DNA of 64,000 bases from Kurthia zopfii (GTDB taxonomy: Bacteria; Bacillota; Bacilli; Bacillales_A; Planococcaceae). The stretch lies in assembly GCF_003143955.1 (NCBI RefSeq), contig NZ_QFVS01000003.1, positions 1 through 64,000 of the forward strand, given 5' to 3'. The notes below the pieces were generated by a model. The model saw only the letters and a list, made by a program, of their open reading frames with translations, had not been told where the DNA came from and searched no databases. Both the position numbers and the translations under genes were made by a program. The stretch's first letter is position 1; every line of letters begins with the position of its first letter. Of the stretch, positions 42,482 through 53,888 are shown in pieces.

Positions 42482-42520
42482 AGAGGACTCCCTTCACCAT
42501 ATGTGATAGGAAAGCCCTCT
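42482..42520 (-). other. Intra-operon hairpin between NEAT gene and isdE
   Basis: On the minus strand AGAGGGCTTTCCTATCAC pairs imperfectly with GTGAAGGGAGTCCTCT around an ATATG loop, followed by only a short UUU. It may stabilise the upstream mRNA or partially terminate, giving more surface protein than transporter. This function is an inference. Confidence 0.45.
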
Positions 42521-42526
42521 GTGGTC

Positions 42527-44854
42527 TTACTTAAAGACGATTTTAGTCGTGTACTTATGGTTGTACTTCATGCTTGGAATTACTACGTGAACTTTTGCAT
42601 AAGAAGCTTTTTTCAAACTAGATACTGGGAACATCACCGTTCTCGTATTTTTTGTTTTGCTGACAACTTTTGCATTTACATATTTGCTTCCTTGTTTCAC
42701 TTGGAAGCTCTTCCACCAGCTTGAATTTTTCAAAGTCATTTTAACATATGTTTTGTTTCCGACTTTAGAAATTGTTGCTGGTTTTTTCACGTATTGATCC
42801 ATCATAGATTTTTTAGAGCTTTTGTTTTTATAAACTGTGAAAGACTTTTTTGATGTTTTCGCTTTGTTAGAAACTGTTGCGATTTTCTTCGTTGATACTT
42901 CTTTACCGAATTGAATGTAGTTCGTGTACTTCCCTTCATATTTAGGTGAAGTCGCTTTAATATGAACTGTTGATTTCACTAACTTCTTCGGTGAAGCGAT
43001 TTGGAATTTTACAACGCGTGTGTTTTTTGCTTTGTTCGTAGAAACTGTTTTCACATCTGCTAATTTACCATTCACATCTGTTTTAAATGATTTCCACCAA
43101 GTTGCATTTTTGATTGTTACTGTCGCGTAGTATTTACCATCGCTCATTTTTACAACTGATGCTGGTTTTACCATGTAAGCATCTGTTGCTGAAGTACTTT
43201 TTTTATTTGTTTTTAAAACTTTGTAGTTATATTTTTTAGTAGAAACAACTGTTGGCGCTTTAACATATTTCGACGTTGGGTTGAAATAGTTCGTATGCTT
43301 ACCAGCTAGTTTTTTGTTTTTCGTGTTTAAAGTGAAAGTAGTTTTCGTCATAGCTTTCGGTGACTTCACTTGGAATTTCACTGTTTTTGTGTTTTTCTTT
43401 TTGTCAGTCGCAACAGTTTTTGGTGTAACCATTTTACCGTTTACATCTGTTTTGAAAGATTTCCACATTGTCGCATTTTTAAGTTTTACAGTTGTGTAAT
43501 ACTTACCTGCTTTAGTTTTTTGAACCGTTAATGGTTTAACGATATAACCACTTGCTACAGAAGTAGATTTTTTGTTTTTAGCTTTTAATGCGTAATTGTA
43601 TTTAGTCGTGCTGATGACTTTATTTGGATCAACAGGTTTTACAACTGGTGGTACAACTACAGGTGGTTTCGTTGTATCAACGATTTTATCGAAATCTAAG
43701 TACGTTACATACTTCCCTTCATATCCAGCCATTTTAATGTGGATATTTGCAGTAATTAACGCTTTTTCTTTCGGAAGTTCGAAGCGCACAACTTTCGTAT
43801 CTGCAGCTTGATCTTCAGAAACTGTTTCAACATCTACTGACTTACCTTCAACAGTTGTTTTAAATGATTGCCAAATCGATGCTTGTTTAATTATTACTTC
43901 AGCATATTTTTTGCCATCTTTTTCAACGATTTTCGCTGGTGTCGTCATGAAATTCGCCATGTTTGAAATTTTGTTTTTCTCATCATTCCACACTTGGAAA
44001 GCTTGTTCTCCAACAACAGTATATGGTTTACCTTCTAATACTTTATTGAAATCAAAGTATGTTTTATAAGTAGATTCATATGCTCCAAATTTAATATGCG
44101 AAGCTGTTTCAATTAACTCATCTTTATTTGGCACTTCGATTTTCACAAGTCGCGTATTCGCTTCAGGATCTTCTGAAAGAACAGTCGCTTCAACCATCTC
44201 ACCGTCTACCATCGATTTGAAACCTTGCCAAGCATTTGCTGATTTTAATGTAAGTAACGCATATGTTTTACCGTCCACTGTCATGAAATGAGCTGGCGTT
44301 TCAACTGAACGAGTAACACCTGTTGAAATAGCCGTTTTCTCATCATTCCACACTTGGAAAGCTTGCTCCGCTACAGCTTCAGTATTGAATTTCAAGTAAA
44401 CTGTATGTTTCATAATTGCTGGCCCAGCTTGGATCGCAATATCTACTTTAATTGGTTTCGTAATATCATCTACGTCGAATTTTGCTACACGCGTATTTGC
44501 TTTTTCATCAACTGAAACAGTTTTTGTATCAACCATTTTACCGTCTACTTCAGTTTTGAATTCAGCCCATAACTTTTCATTCTTAATCATAACTGTCGCT
44601 TCAAATTTACCATCTTCTTTTTTAGCTAAGTTACCTACTAACGTCATATTACGTTCAGTACCTGAAAGACTTGTATACGTATCATCTTTATACACATTGT
44701 ATGGTACCGGTGTTGTAATTACTTTAGCCGCTTCAGGTTGCGTTACTGTCGTATTCGCCTCCGCAGCCTTTACTGGTGTTGCTGTTGTTGAAAAAATAGA
44801 TGTTGCCATCAGCGCTGCCGCTGTAGCTGACATGAAATATCCTTTAAGATTCAT
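42527..44854 (-). CDS. Secreted six-NEAT-domain haem-binding protein
   Basis: 775 residues with a type I signal peptide (about 1-30). Six NEAT-like domains lie at about 48-158, 163-270, 283-390, 414-525, 538-650 and 665-775. A proline-rich linker (KPPVVVPPVVKPV) separates domains 3 and 4. The haem YxxxY pair is present in domain 2 (Y259/Y263), 3 (Y378/Y382), 5 (Y639/Y643) and 6 (Y764/Y768). In domains 1 and 4 the first Tyr is replaced (A146, L516) and the second is His (H150, H520). There is no sorting motif or membrane tail, so it is a free or non-covalently held haemophore, analogous to IsdX2 of B. anthracis. It overlaps isdC by one base. Confidence 0.88.
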   Translation of the reverse strand: MNLKGYFMSATAAALMATSIFSTTATPVKAAEANTTVTQPEAAKVITTPVPYNVYKDDTYTSLSGTERNMTLVGNLAKKEDGKFEATVMIKNEKLWAEFKTEVDGKMVDTKTVSVDEKANTRVAKFDVDDITKPIKVDIAIQAGPAIMKHTVYLKFNTEAVAEQAFQVWNDEKTAISTGVTRSVETPAHFMTVDGKTYALLTLKSANAWQGFKSMVDGEMVEATVLSEDPEANTRLVKIEVPNKDELIETASHIKFGAYESTYKTYFDFNKVLEGKPYTVVGEQAFQVWNDEKNKISNMANFMTTPAKIVEKDGKKYAEVIIKQASIWQSFKTTVEGKSVDVETVSEDQAADTKVVRFELPKEKALITANIHIKMAGYEGKYVTYLDFDKIVDTTKPPVVVPPVVKPVDPNKVISTTKYNYALKAKNKKSTSVASGYIVKPLTVQKTKAGKYYTTVKLKNATMWKSFKTDVNGKMVTPKTVATDKKKNTKTVKFQVKSPKAMTKTTFTLNTKNKKLAGKHTNYFNPTSKYVKAPTVVSTKKYNYKVLKTNKKSTSATDAYMVKPASVVKMSDGKYYATVTIKNATWWKSFKTDVNGKLADVKTVSTNKAKNTRVVKFQIASPKKLVKSTVHIKATSPKYEGKYTNYIQFGKEVSTKKIATVSNKAKTSKKSFTVYKNKSSKKSMMDQYVKKPATISKVGNKTYVKMTLKNSSWWKSFQVKQGSKYVNAKVVSKTKNTRTVMFPVSSLKKASYAKVHVVIPSMKYNHKYTTKIVFK

Positions 44855-45459
44855 TATGAATTTCTTCCCTTCATTTGTTTTCTAATAGTCAAAACGATTA
44901 CGAATAAAATAAGTGCTGAAATAATATAATAATAAATGTTCGTCGATTCTTTCTTAGGTTGTTCAATTTTCTCTCCTGCTACCTTTACTTCAGCAGGATC
45001 AGAAGAAGTTTTCTCCAATTTCTTTTCATTAAATTCAAATTGGATTTCATAACTATTATCGTAGAGGAAATCTTCTCCATCTACTTTTTCATTTATGTAC
45101 ACATCAACTGTGCCGGGTTGTTTATCTGACGTGGATTTAAGAGGGAATTGCACGACTCTCTCATCTTTTTTTTCATTAGATGAGATCGCCGTTTCTTTCT
45201 CCCCAGCAATTGTTAACTTCTTCGTCCAATTACTTTTGCCAATTGTCAGTTCTACGTATTGTTTATTGTCTTTTACAATGAGTTTTGCAGGTTTGTGAAA
45301 ATAGTCATTCGCAATTGAAACACTCGTTTCACCAGCTTTTAACACTGTATAGTCAATCGTATACGTACCGTCATCAAGTTGCTTCGCTTGTACTGTCATA
45401 GATAGTCCAAAGACGATTGCAATCGAACAGAATAAGGCAATTGCTTTTTTAGCCAACAT
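44854..45459 (-). CDS. isdC: NEAT-domain membrane-anchored haem protein (IsdC-like)
   Basis: 201 residues: signal peptide (about 1-25, ending SMTVQA), one NEAT domain (about 28-145) with the haem tyrosine pair in YDNSYEIQFEF, an acidic linker, and a C-terminal membrane helix (YYYIISALILFVIVLTI) with a basic tail. No NPxTN/NPKTG or LPxTG motif is visible, so it seems membrane-anchored. ATG 45459 is chosen because the signal peptide then starts correctly; it overlaps isdG by 11 bases. Probably relays haem from the six-NEAT protein to IsdE. Confidence 0.82.
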   Translation of the reverse strand: MLAKKAIALFCSIAIVFGLSMTVQAKQLDDGTYTIDYTVLKAGETSVSIANDYFHKPAKLIVKDNKQYVELTIGKSNWTKKLTIAGEKETAISSNEKKDERVVQFPLKSTSDKQPGTVDVYINEKVDGEDFLYDNSYEIQFEFNEKKLEKTSSDPAEVKVAGEKIEQPKKESTNIYYYIISALILFVIVLTIRKQMKGRNS

Positions 45460-45790
45460 AACCCACTGCTTTAGTTGCATCACTTTCAACGATAATTTCG
45501 TAGTGATCGATTGAGTTACCTGTTACCATTTTTTGACCGTCTGGTGTCATTGCAGGTTTGCGGTGTGCTACGTGGAACTCACGAGATGCGAACCAGTTTT
45601 CGAAAGCTGCTTTATCTTCCCAGATTGTGTGAACTAATACTTCTTCATGACCTTTGATTTCTAATCTCTTCATAACTTTTAATGCAACAAATCCAGGCAT
45701 ATCTTCAATACCTTGACGAATTTTGAAACGCTCTAAAATATCGTCCCCGTAACCTTCTAAAACTGTGATTGTATTTGAAACCATATACAT
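45449..45790 (-). CDS. isdG: Haem-degrading monooxygenase (IsdG-type)
   Basis: 113 residues, ABM-fold dimer. The catalytic set N6, W66 and H76 matches N7/W67/H77 of S. aureus IsdG, shifted by one. It opens haem to release iron inside the cell. First gene of the haem operon with AAAGGAGGAAA and a Fur-controlled promoter directly upstream. Confidence 0.92.
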   Translation of the reverse strand: MYMVSNTITVLEGYGDDILERFKIRQGIEDMPGFVALKVMKRLEIKGHEEVLVHTIWEDKAAFENWFASREFHVAHRKPAMTPDGQKMVTGNSIDHYEIIVESDATKAVGYVG

Positions 45791-45822
45791 AATTAATTTC
45801 CTCCTTTTATTAAGTCTTCATC

Positions 45823-45851
45823 ATTTTATTGATAATGATTATCAATGTCAA
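45823..45851 (-). promoter_or_regulatory. isd operon promoter with Fur box in the spacer
   Basis: On the minus strand TTGACA (45846-45851) and TAAAAT (45823-45828) are separated by exactly 17 bases. Those 17 bases (45829-45845, TTGATAATCATTATCAA) form a perfect palindrome containing the full Fur consensus TGATAATNATTATCA. Iron-loaded Fur would occupy the whole promoter. Confidence 0.92.
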
Positions 45852-46127
45852 TTTTGTTTTTTTGTGTTTTTCTACACTTTTTACGCAATAATCTATGGCG
45901 GTTATTAAATTTTGCTGACATAATACGGAAGGGCTCTATATTTAATCATGTTTTTTCGTAATATACTTACGAACCATGTACTATTGCCACCTACATTTTT
46001 TAAGAGCAAGTGACAATAATCCATGAAAATATATTTTTTATTATTTCGCGAACTTTTTTATTTGCTAAATCGTTTTATCATTACGGAATTATTATTGGTT
46101 TTATTTTTGCGAGAGCGAGTGACCACA
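45852..46127. other. AT-rich intergenic region with one dyad
   Basis: No gene is supported here; the frame open from 46023 has no ribosome site or sensible N-terminus. One perfect dyad, TTCGTAATATACTTACGAA (45955-45973), could be an operator or small hairpin. This region marks the left edge of the accessory island. Confidence 0.4.
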
Positions 46128-46409
46128 ATGGATGAAGATGGGACATTTTTTTCAATAAATGACATATTACATTATTTATTTTTAAATCATGATCTTGAGT
46201 TTGCCTATGAAAACTATATTTTTTATATCGCAAACGGCCTAAATGGCTTTGTATTATTGGACGTGCAGCACGATGGGGATTGCGTGGAAGTATCTGATTA
46301 TTACAAACACCCGATTAAATTTATTCAATTTGCTAAAATTAATAACAAATCGATTAAAGATTTATTTATTGAAGAAAGTGACAAAATTACTATTTTAGGT
46401 ATTTATTAA
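46128..46409 (+). CDS. Small hypothetical protein of accessory island
   Basis: 93 residues from ATG 46128 (weak GAGTGA upstream), acidic, with alternating beta and helical stretches (YIFYIANGLNGFVLLDVQHD). Composition is AT-rich with a strong terminator directly after it. Its size, charge and position beside a toxin remnant would fit an orphan immunity protein, but no family was recognised and this is speculative. Confidence 0.45.
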   Translation: MDEDGTFFSINDILHYLFLNHDLEFAYENYIFYIANGLNGFVLLDVQHDGDCVEVSDYYKHPIKFIQFAKINNKSIKDLFIEESDKITILGIY

Positions 46410-46414
46410 ACAGC

Positions 46415-46448
46415 AAAACACTTCTAGTTTCTCAACTAGAAGTGTTTT
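46415..46448 (+). terminator. Terminator after 46128 gene
   Basis: The perfect 15-bp stem AAAACACTTCTAGTT/AACTAGAAGTGTTTT is followed by T residues. Confidence 0.88.
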
Positions 46449-46534
46449 TTTAAATTCAATCGCAAAAATCTAGTTTGCATAGCATAGCGATCTAATGATT
46501 ATGGAATACTATCATGCATGAACTTCAATGATAT

Positions 46535-46983
46535 TTGAAAAATGTTACAATATCCTTAATAGAGGCAAAAAGAATTAAATTTCCAATTAATAATAAGAAG
46601 CCGAGCAAACCCCAAAAACCGAGTACACCAAAGCCACCTAAAAAAGGATTTAAAAATGGTGCTGAAGGCGAAAAATTCCTGAATAAACTAGTAAAAGGTG
46701 ATGGACATAAAACATATAAGACAACTAAAACTCTTGGTAAAAGAGTTGTCGATGTTTATATAAAAAAACGAACTCTATTCACGAATCTAAAGTTGGATAT
46801 GCCTCAAAAACAAAATTTATCAAAAAACAAGTTGATAAAGATGCTTGACTAAAGAAAAATAAAATTGTAAAGGGAGTAAAATGGCATTTCTTTAAAAGCG
46901 CAAAAACCGGGAAAGTTGGAGCAAGTAAACCTCTACTTGATTACTTAAGAAAAAATAAAATCCCCTATACAATTTACAAATAA
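46535..46983 (+). pseudogene. Broken C-terminal toxin domain, PD-(D/E)xK nuclease-like
   Basis: A basic proline-rich linker (KPSKPQKPSTPKPPKKGF) leads into GAEGEKFLNKLVKGDGHKTY and GKRVVDVYIKK. The frame is then lost at seven A residues near 46764-46772. One base back, the reading continues TNSIHESKVGYASKTKFIKK, meets a TGA (46846-46848) where Trp would fit, and runs on to WHFFKSAKTGKVGASKPLLD and a stop at 46981-46983. D in VVDVY with ESK fits a PD-(D/E)xK nuclease, as in restriction-endonuclease-fold toxins of polymorphic systems. The N-terminal delivery part is absent. An intact candidate immunity gene follows 26 bases later. Confidence 0.65.
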
Positions 46984-47009
46984 AATCATATTGAAGAAGG
47001 GAATTTACA

Positions 47010-47624
47010 ATGAGTTATCCATATATGTTTCCACCATTTGAAATGAAAGATTTTGAAGATATGAATAAGAAAGAAGCGAAACAACATTTTGAATGGTATG
47101 TTTCCGAGATCCCGAATCGTATAGAAGTTTTGTCTGAATTAACAGATGGACAAGTGAACTTAGATTATTCTCCAGATTCTCTTATTCAACTTTTCACGTG
47201 GTTCCTATCAACCATTACCATTTACCAACTTTCTGACGAAGAGATTGAAGCTGAATTGGATGATTTACGTCAATATCCTGACTTTGTCTTTGAAGATGAA
47301 AAAGAGAAGTTACTTGCAAATCCAGTAGAATTAAAGACTGAAAACTATGCATTAGCGATGGACATTGCAATTTATTACGGTGAAACACTTATTAGAAATT
47401 ATCCGCAAGTACATTGGACTTATTTTACTAAACCTAAGTCATATGCATTCTTAAATGAACCTATCATTCAGAGCATCGATAAAGAAAATTGGTTTGAAAG
47501 AAATCCTCGAAGACTACTCCAGGTTCTTATCCAAGATATAAAAACTAATGAAATAAACAATAAAACACTTCATGAAATGTTTTTAATGGATGTTTCCGAG
47601 ATCTTGGAAGATTATGATGACTAA
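47010..47624 (+). CDS. Candidate immunity protein for the nuclease toxin
   Basis: 204 residues, very acidic, soluble and mostly helical, with no membrane segment. Visible segments are NKKEAKQHFEWYVSEIPNRI, MDIAIYYGETLIRNYPQVHW and a C-terminal MFLMDVSEILEDYDD. AAGAAGGG precedes the ATG. It follows the broken toxin domain by 26 bases on the same strand, and its strongly acidic character suits binding a basic nuclease. No family was recognised with certainty; the immunity role rests on context. Confidence 0.6.
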   Translation: MSYPYMFPPFEMKDFEDMNKKEAKQHFEWYVSEIPNRIEVLSELTDGQVNLDYSPDSLIQLFTWFLSTITIYQLSDEEIEAELDDLRQYPDFVFEDEKEKLLANPVELKTENYALAMDIAIYYGETLIRNYPQVHWTYFTKPKSYAFLNEPIIQSIDKENWFERNPRRLLQVLIQDIKTNEINNKTLHEMFLMDVSEILEDYDD

Positions 47625-47647
47625 TCTATAAAACATATATAAATTTA

Positions 47648-47690
47648 GTAATCCCCTTTAGCTTTTTGTCTAAAGGGGATTTATTTTATT
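47648..47690. terminator. Terminator between immunity gene and lysin fragment
   Basis: The stem ATCCCCTTTA (47651-47660)/TAAAGGGGAT (47671-47680) has T-rich flanks on the right and A-rich on the left. It serves both convergent units. Confidence 0.8.
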
Positions 47691-48438
47691 TTATCAAGTA
47701 CGTTGAATGAACATACACATACGTATTATTACTTTTAATCTTTGCCCAGCCATTTTTATCAATAGAAACTACTTGAACTGTATCCTTTTTCTTTAGTTGA
47801 CCAAGTATCTTTCCACTATTCGATGCGGCCTTTCGAATGTTTAATTGATCTGCTGTAACTGTATAACGTATAGTTTTTTGTGATGTTGGTTTTGTCGGAT
47901 TTTTAGAATCACTACCAATAAACCACTTTAAAGCTTTCGAGCCTGTAAGGATATTAAGATCTACACCACCATTGATTCCGGCAATTTTACCACGATCTGT
48001 ATATTGGTGTAAATCACATTCGAATCTTGGTTTGATAACTGATTTCCCATCAGATGCATATCGTGGAATCCATTTAAAATCTGCTTTTGAGTAATCAAGA
48101 TTAAAACTATCATGTAAGTGATGCGCAACGTAAATTCCTACTTTTTCAGATCCAAGTCTGCGCAATTCTGCGATAAATGCATTTGTGCCTGCACGCATAT
48201 TATTCATTGTTTTTACTTCTACATCGGCAACGAAAAACAAAGGTTTATGACCATTTACCATTGATCGCTTATAAAAATCACGTGCTTCTACTTTCGCATC
48301 TTCTACTGACGTAAAACGACAAAATGCATATACACCGTACGGAATATCATTCTTCTCACAGCCTGTCGCATGCTTTGTATAAATTTGGTCAATTTCCCTT
48401 ATTATCCCCTCATGTTTTAAGGCATACACGCTGCACAA
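47686..48438 (-). pseudogene. 5'-truncated GH25 endolysin with SH3 domain
   Basis: About 250 residues: most of a GH25 muramidase domain (DIPYGVYAFCRF, FFVADVEVKTM with the D-x-E pair, GINGGVDLNILTG) and a C-terminal SH3 domain (about 190-250, LNIRKAASNSGKILGQLKKK). The N-terminal strand with the first catalytic Asp is missing. The truncation point coincides with an integrase fragment on the opposite strand near 48420, so a phage lysis gene was cut by deletion. The frame from the apparent start has no ribosome site. Confidence 0.8.
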
Positions 48439-48597
48439 TGTCTCGAAGTTGGCTATGATCTAAAAACACTTTCTGCAAGACTAGATCATAGATCAATCCA
48501 GACGACTGCGGACACGTATTTACATGTAACAAAAAAAGTAGAAATCACCTCAATTCATAAGTTCGAAACTTACTTAAAAGAGATGAAATCTACTTAA
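48421..48597 (+). pseudogene. C-terminal fragment of a tyrosine recombinase (phage integrase)
   Basis: 58 codons reading GYDLKTLSARLDHRSIQTTA and DTYLHVT, the last catalytic box of phage integrases with the histidine of LxH and the nucleophilic Tyr; the usual LGH is LDH. Everything upstream, including both arginines, is missing. It abuts the lysin fragment at about 48420, so a deletion joined the two ends of a prophage. Confidence 0.82.
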
Positions 48598-48690
48598 AAT
48601 TAAAACAACTTTTCGTTTTTCGTGGGGATTTTGTGGGGGAATTGAAAACCCTACACTTTTTAACCCCTTGTAACCATTGGTATCAACGGA
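48598..48690. other. Probable attachment-site region of the lost prophage
   Basis: After the integrase stop come TGGGGATTTTGTGGGGG and TAACCATTGGTATCAACGG, and 20 bases later the sufB stop codon. An integrase gene ending beside the 3' end of a host gene is the usual layout of an att site. The core cannot be defined because the other junction is not recognisable. sufB has no clear terminator here. Confidence 0.35.
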
Positions 48691-50088
48691 TTAACCGATT
48701 GAACCTTCCATTTCAAACTTGATTAGGCGGTTCATTTCTACAGCGTATTCCATTGGTAGTTCTTTTGTGAATGGTTCAATGAAGCCCATTACGATCATTT
48801 CTGTAGCTTCTTGCTCAGAAATACCACGGCTCATAAGGTAGAATAATTGTTCTTCAGATACTTTAGAAACTTTCGCTTCATGCTCTAAAGAGATTTGATC
48901 ATTCATTACTTCATTGTATGGAATTGTATCAGAAGTTGATTCATTATCCATAATTAAAGTATCACATTCGATATTTGCACGAGCATTTGTCGCTTTTTTA
49001 CCGAATTTAACGATTCCGCGGTAAGTTACGTTACCACCATGTTTAGAAATCGATTTAGATACGATTGTTGAAGATGTATTTGGTGCTAAATGAATCATTT
49101 TTGCACCAGTATCTTGGTTTTGGCCACGGCCAGCAATTGCGATTGATAAAGTCATACCACGAGCGCCTTCACCTTTAAGGATACAAGCTGGGTATTTCAT
49201 TGTTAATTTAGAACCGATGTTACCATCAACCCACTCCATCGTACCGTTCTCTTCAACAACTGTACGTTTTGTAACTAAGTTATAAACGTTGTTCGCCCAG
49301 TTTTGAATTGTAGTGTAACGACATGAAGCGTTTTTCTTAACGATGATTTCTACTACTGCTGAGTGAAGTGAGCTTGTTGTATAAACAGGCGCTGTACAAC
49401 CTTCAACATAGTGTACTGATGCATCGTCATCAACGATAATTAACGTACGTTCGAATTGACCCATGTTTTCAGAGTTAATACGGAAGTAAGCTTGTAATGG
49501 TGTATCCAGTTTTACGCCTTTTGGTACATAAATGAATGAACCACCCGACCATACTGCTGAGTTTAATGCTGAGAATTTGTTATCAGCTGGAGGAATTACT
49601 TTCGCGAAGTATTCACGGAATAAATCTTCGTTTTCTTTAAGTGCTGAGTCAGTATCTTTGAATACGACACCTAAATCTTCAAGTTCTTCCTTCATGTTGT
49701 GATATACAACTTCTGATTCGTATTGTGCAGAAACACCTGCAAGGTATTTTTGTTCTGCTTCTGGAATACCTAATTTATCAAAAGTAGCTTTGATTTCTTC
49801 AGGTACTTCATCCCAAGATTTTTGAGTTGCTTCAGAAGGTTTTACATAGTAAGTGATTTCATCAAAATCTAAACCAGATAAATCTCCACCCCATTGAGGC
49901 ATTGGTTTTGAATAGAAAATATCTAAAGATTTCAGACGGAAGTCTAACATCCATTGTGGTTCTTGTTTCATTTGAGAAATTTCTTTTACGATTGCTGGTG
50001 TTAGTCCACGTTCAGTACGGAAAATTGATACGTCTTTATCATGGAAGCCAAATTCGTAATCGCCGATTTCAGGCATATTTTTAGCCAT
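48691..50088 (-). CDS. sufB: Fe-S cluster scaffold subunit SufB
   Basis: 465 residues, the same length as B. subtilis SufB. With SufC and SufD it forms the scaffold on which [4Fe-4S] clusters are built. The C-terminal beta-helix region has [20 protein letters not shown] and a conserved [17 protein letters not shown] tail. The second of two adjacent ATGs (50088) gives [14 protein letters not shown], aligned with homologues, with GGAGG at good spacing. Last gene of sufCDSUB. Confidence 0.95.
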   Translation of the reverse strand: MAKNMPEIGDYEFGFHDKDVSIFRTERGLTPAIVKEISQMKQEPQWMLDFRLKSLDIFYSKPMPQWGGDLSGLDFDEITYYVKPSEATQKSWDEVPEEIKATFDKLGIPEAEQKYLAGVSAQYESEVVYHNMKEELEDLGVVFKDTDSALKENEDLFREYFAKVIPPADNKFSALNSAVWSGGSFIYVPKGVKLDTPLQAYFRINSENMGQFERTLIIVDDDASVHYVEGCTAPVYTTSSLHSAVVEIIVKKNASCRYTTIQNWANNVYNLVTKRTVVEENGTMEWVDGNIGSKLTMKYPACILKGEGARGMTLSIAIAGRGQNQDTGAKMIHLAPNTSSTIVSKSISKHGGNVTYRGIVKFGKKATNARANIECDTLIMDNESTSDTIPYNEVMNDQISLEHEAKVSKVSEEQLFYLMSRGISEQEATEMIVMGFIEPFTKELPMEYAVEMNRLIKFEMEGSIG

Positions 50089-50137
50089 CATTTCTCCTCC
50101 ATTCTACAGTTTGTATTCATTTACTCTTTCAAGTAAA

Positions 50138-53086
<2,949 letters not shown>

Positions 53087-53105
53087 GGCTTGCTCGTCCT
53101 CCTTC

Positions 53106-53888
53106 TTATGCTTCTTCAGTAATAGCGTCTGTGTCTTCGATACCTAATTCTTTTTTAATCCAGTCATAACCTTCTGCTTCTAGACGTTGCGCTAGTTCAG
53201 AACCACCAGATTTAACTACTTTACCTTGCATCATTACGTGTACGTGATCAGGTGTGATGTAGTTTAAAAGACGTTGGTAGTGAGTGATCATTAGGCAACC
53301 GAAACCTTCGCCGCGCATTTCGTTGATTCCTTTAGAAACAACTTTAAGAGCATCGATATCAAGACCAGAGTCAATCTCATCAAGAACTGCGAATTTAGGT
53401 TGGATCATCATTAATTGTAAAATTTCGTTACGTTTTTTCTCGCCACCTGAGAATCCTTCGTTTAAGTAACGTTGGCTCATTTCTTCAGGCATTTCTAGGA
53501 AGTCCATTTTCTTATCAAGTTCACGGATGAATTTCATAATTGAAATTTCATCGCCCTCTTCACGACGAGAGTTAATAGCAGAACGTAAGAAATCGGCATT
53601 TGTAACACCAGCAATTTCAGATGGGTATTGCATAGCAAGGAATAGACCAGCTTGAGCGCGTTCGTCTACTTCCATTTCAAGTACATCTTCACCGTCTAAA
53701 GTGATTGTACCAGAAGTTACTACATATTTAGGGTGACCCATAATAGCTGAAGCTAATGTAGATTTACCAGTACCGTTTGGCCCCATAATTGCATGGATTT
53801 CGTTTGTATTTAGTGTTAAGTTAACACCTTTTAAAATCTCCTTGTCTTCGATTGAGACATGTAGATCTTTAATTACTAAAGTTGACAT
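53106..53888 (-). CDS. sufC: Fe-S assembly ATPase SufC
   Basis: 260 residues, ABC-type ATPase: Walker A GPNGTGKST, signature FSGGEKKR, Walker B FAVLDEIDSGLD. Drives conformational change of SufBD. First gene of the operon, with GGAGGTAATTGA before the ATG. The 448-bp upstream region contains Fur-like boxes. Confidence 0.95.
   Translation of the reverse strand: MSTLVIKDLHVSIEDKEILKGVNLTLNTNEIHAIMGPNGTGKSTLASAIMGHPKYVVTSGTITLDGEDVLEMEVDERAQAGLFLAMQYPSEIAGVTNADFLRSAINSRREEGDEISIMKFIRELDKKMDFLEMPEEMSQRYLNEGFSGGEKKRNEILQLMMIQPKFAVLDEIDSGLDIDALKVVSKGINEMRGEGFGCLMITHYQRLLNYITPDHVHVMMQGKVVKSGGSELAQRLEAEGYDWIKKELGIEDTDAITEEA

Noticed and set aside
46023-46127. Hydrophobic N-terminus of the 46128 gene as a membrane anchor
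   Set aside because: There is no ribosome site at 46023, and the sequence is AT-rich noncoding-like. GAGTGA precedes ATG 46128.
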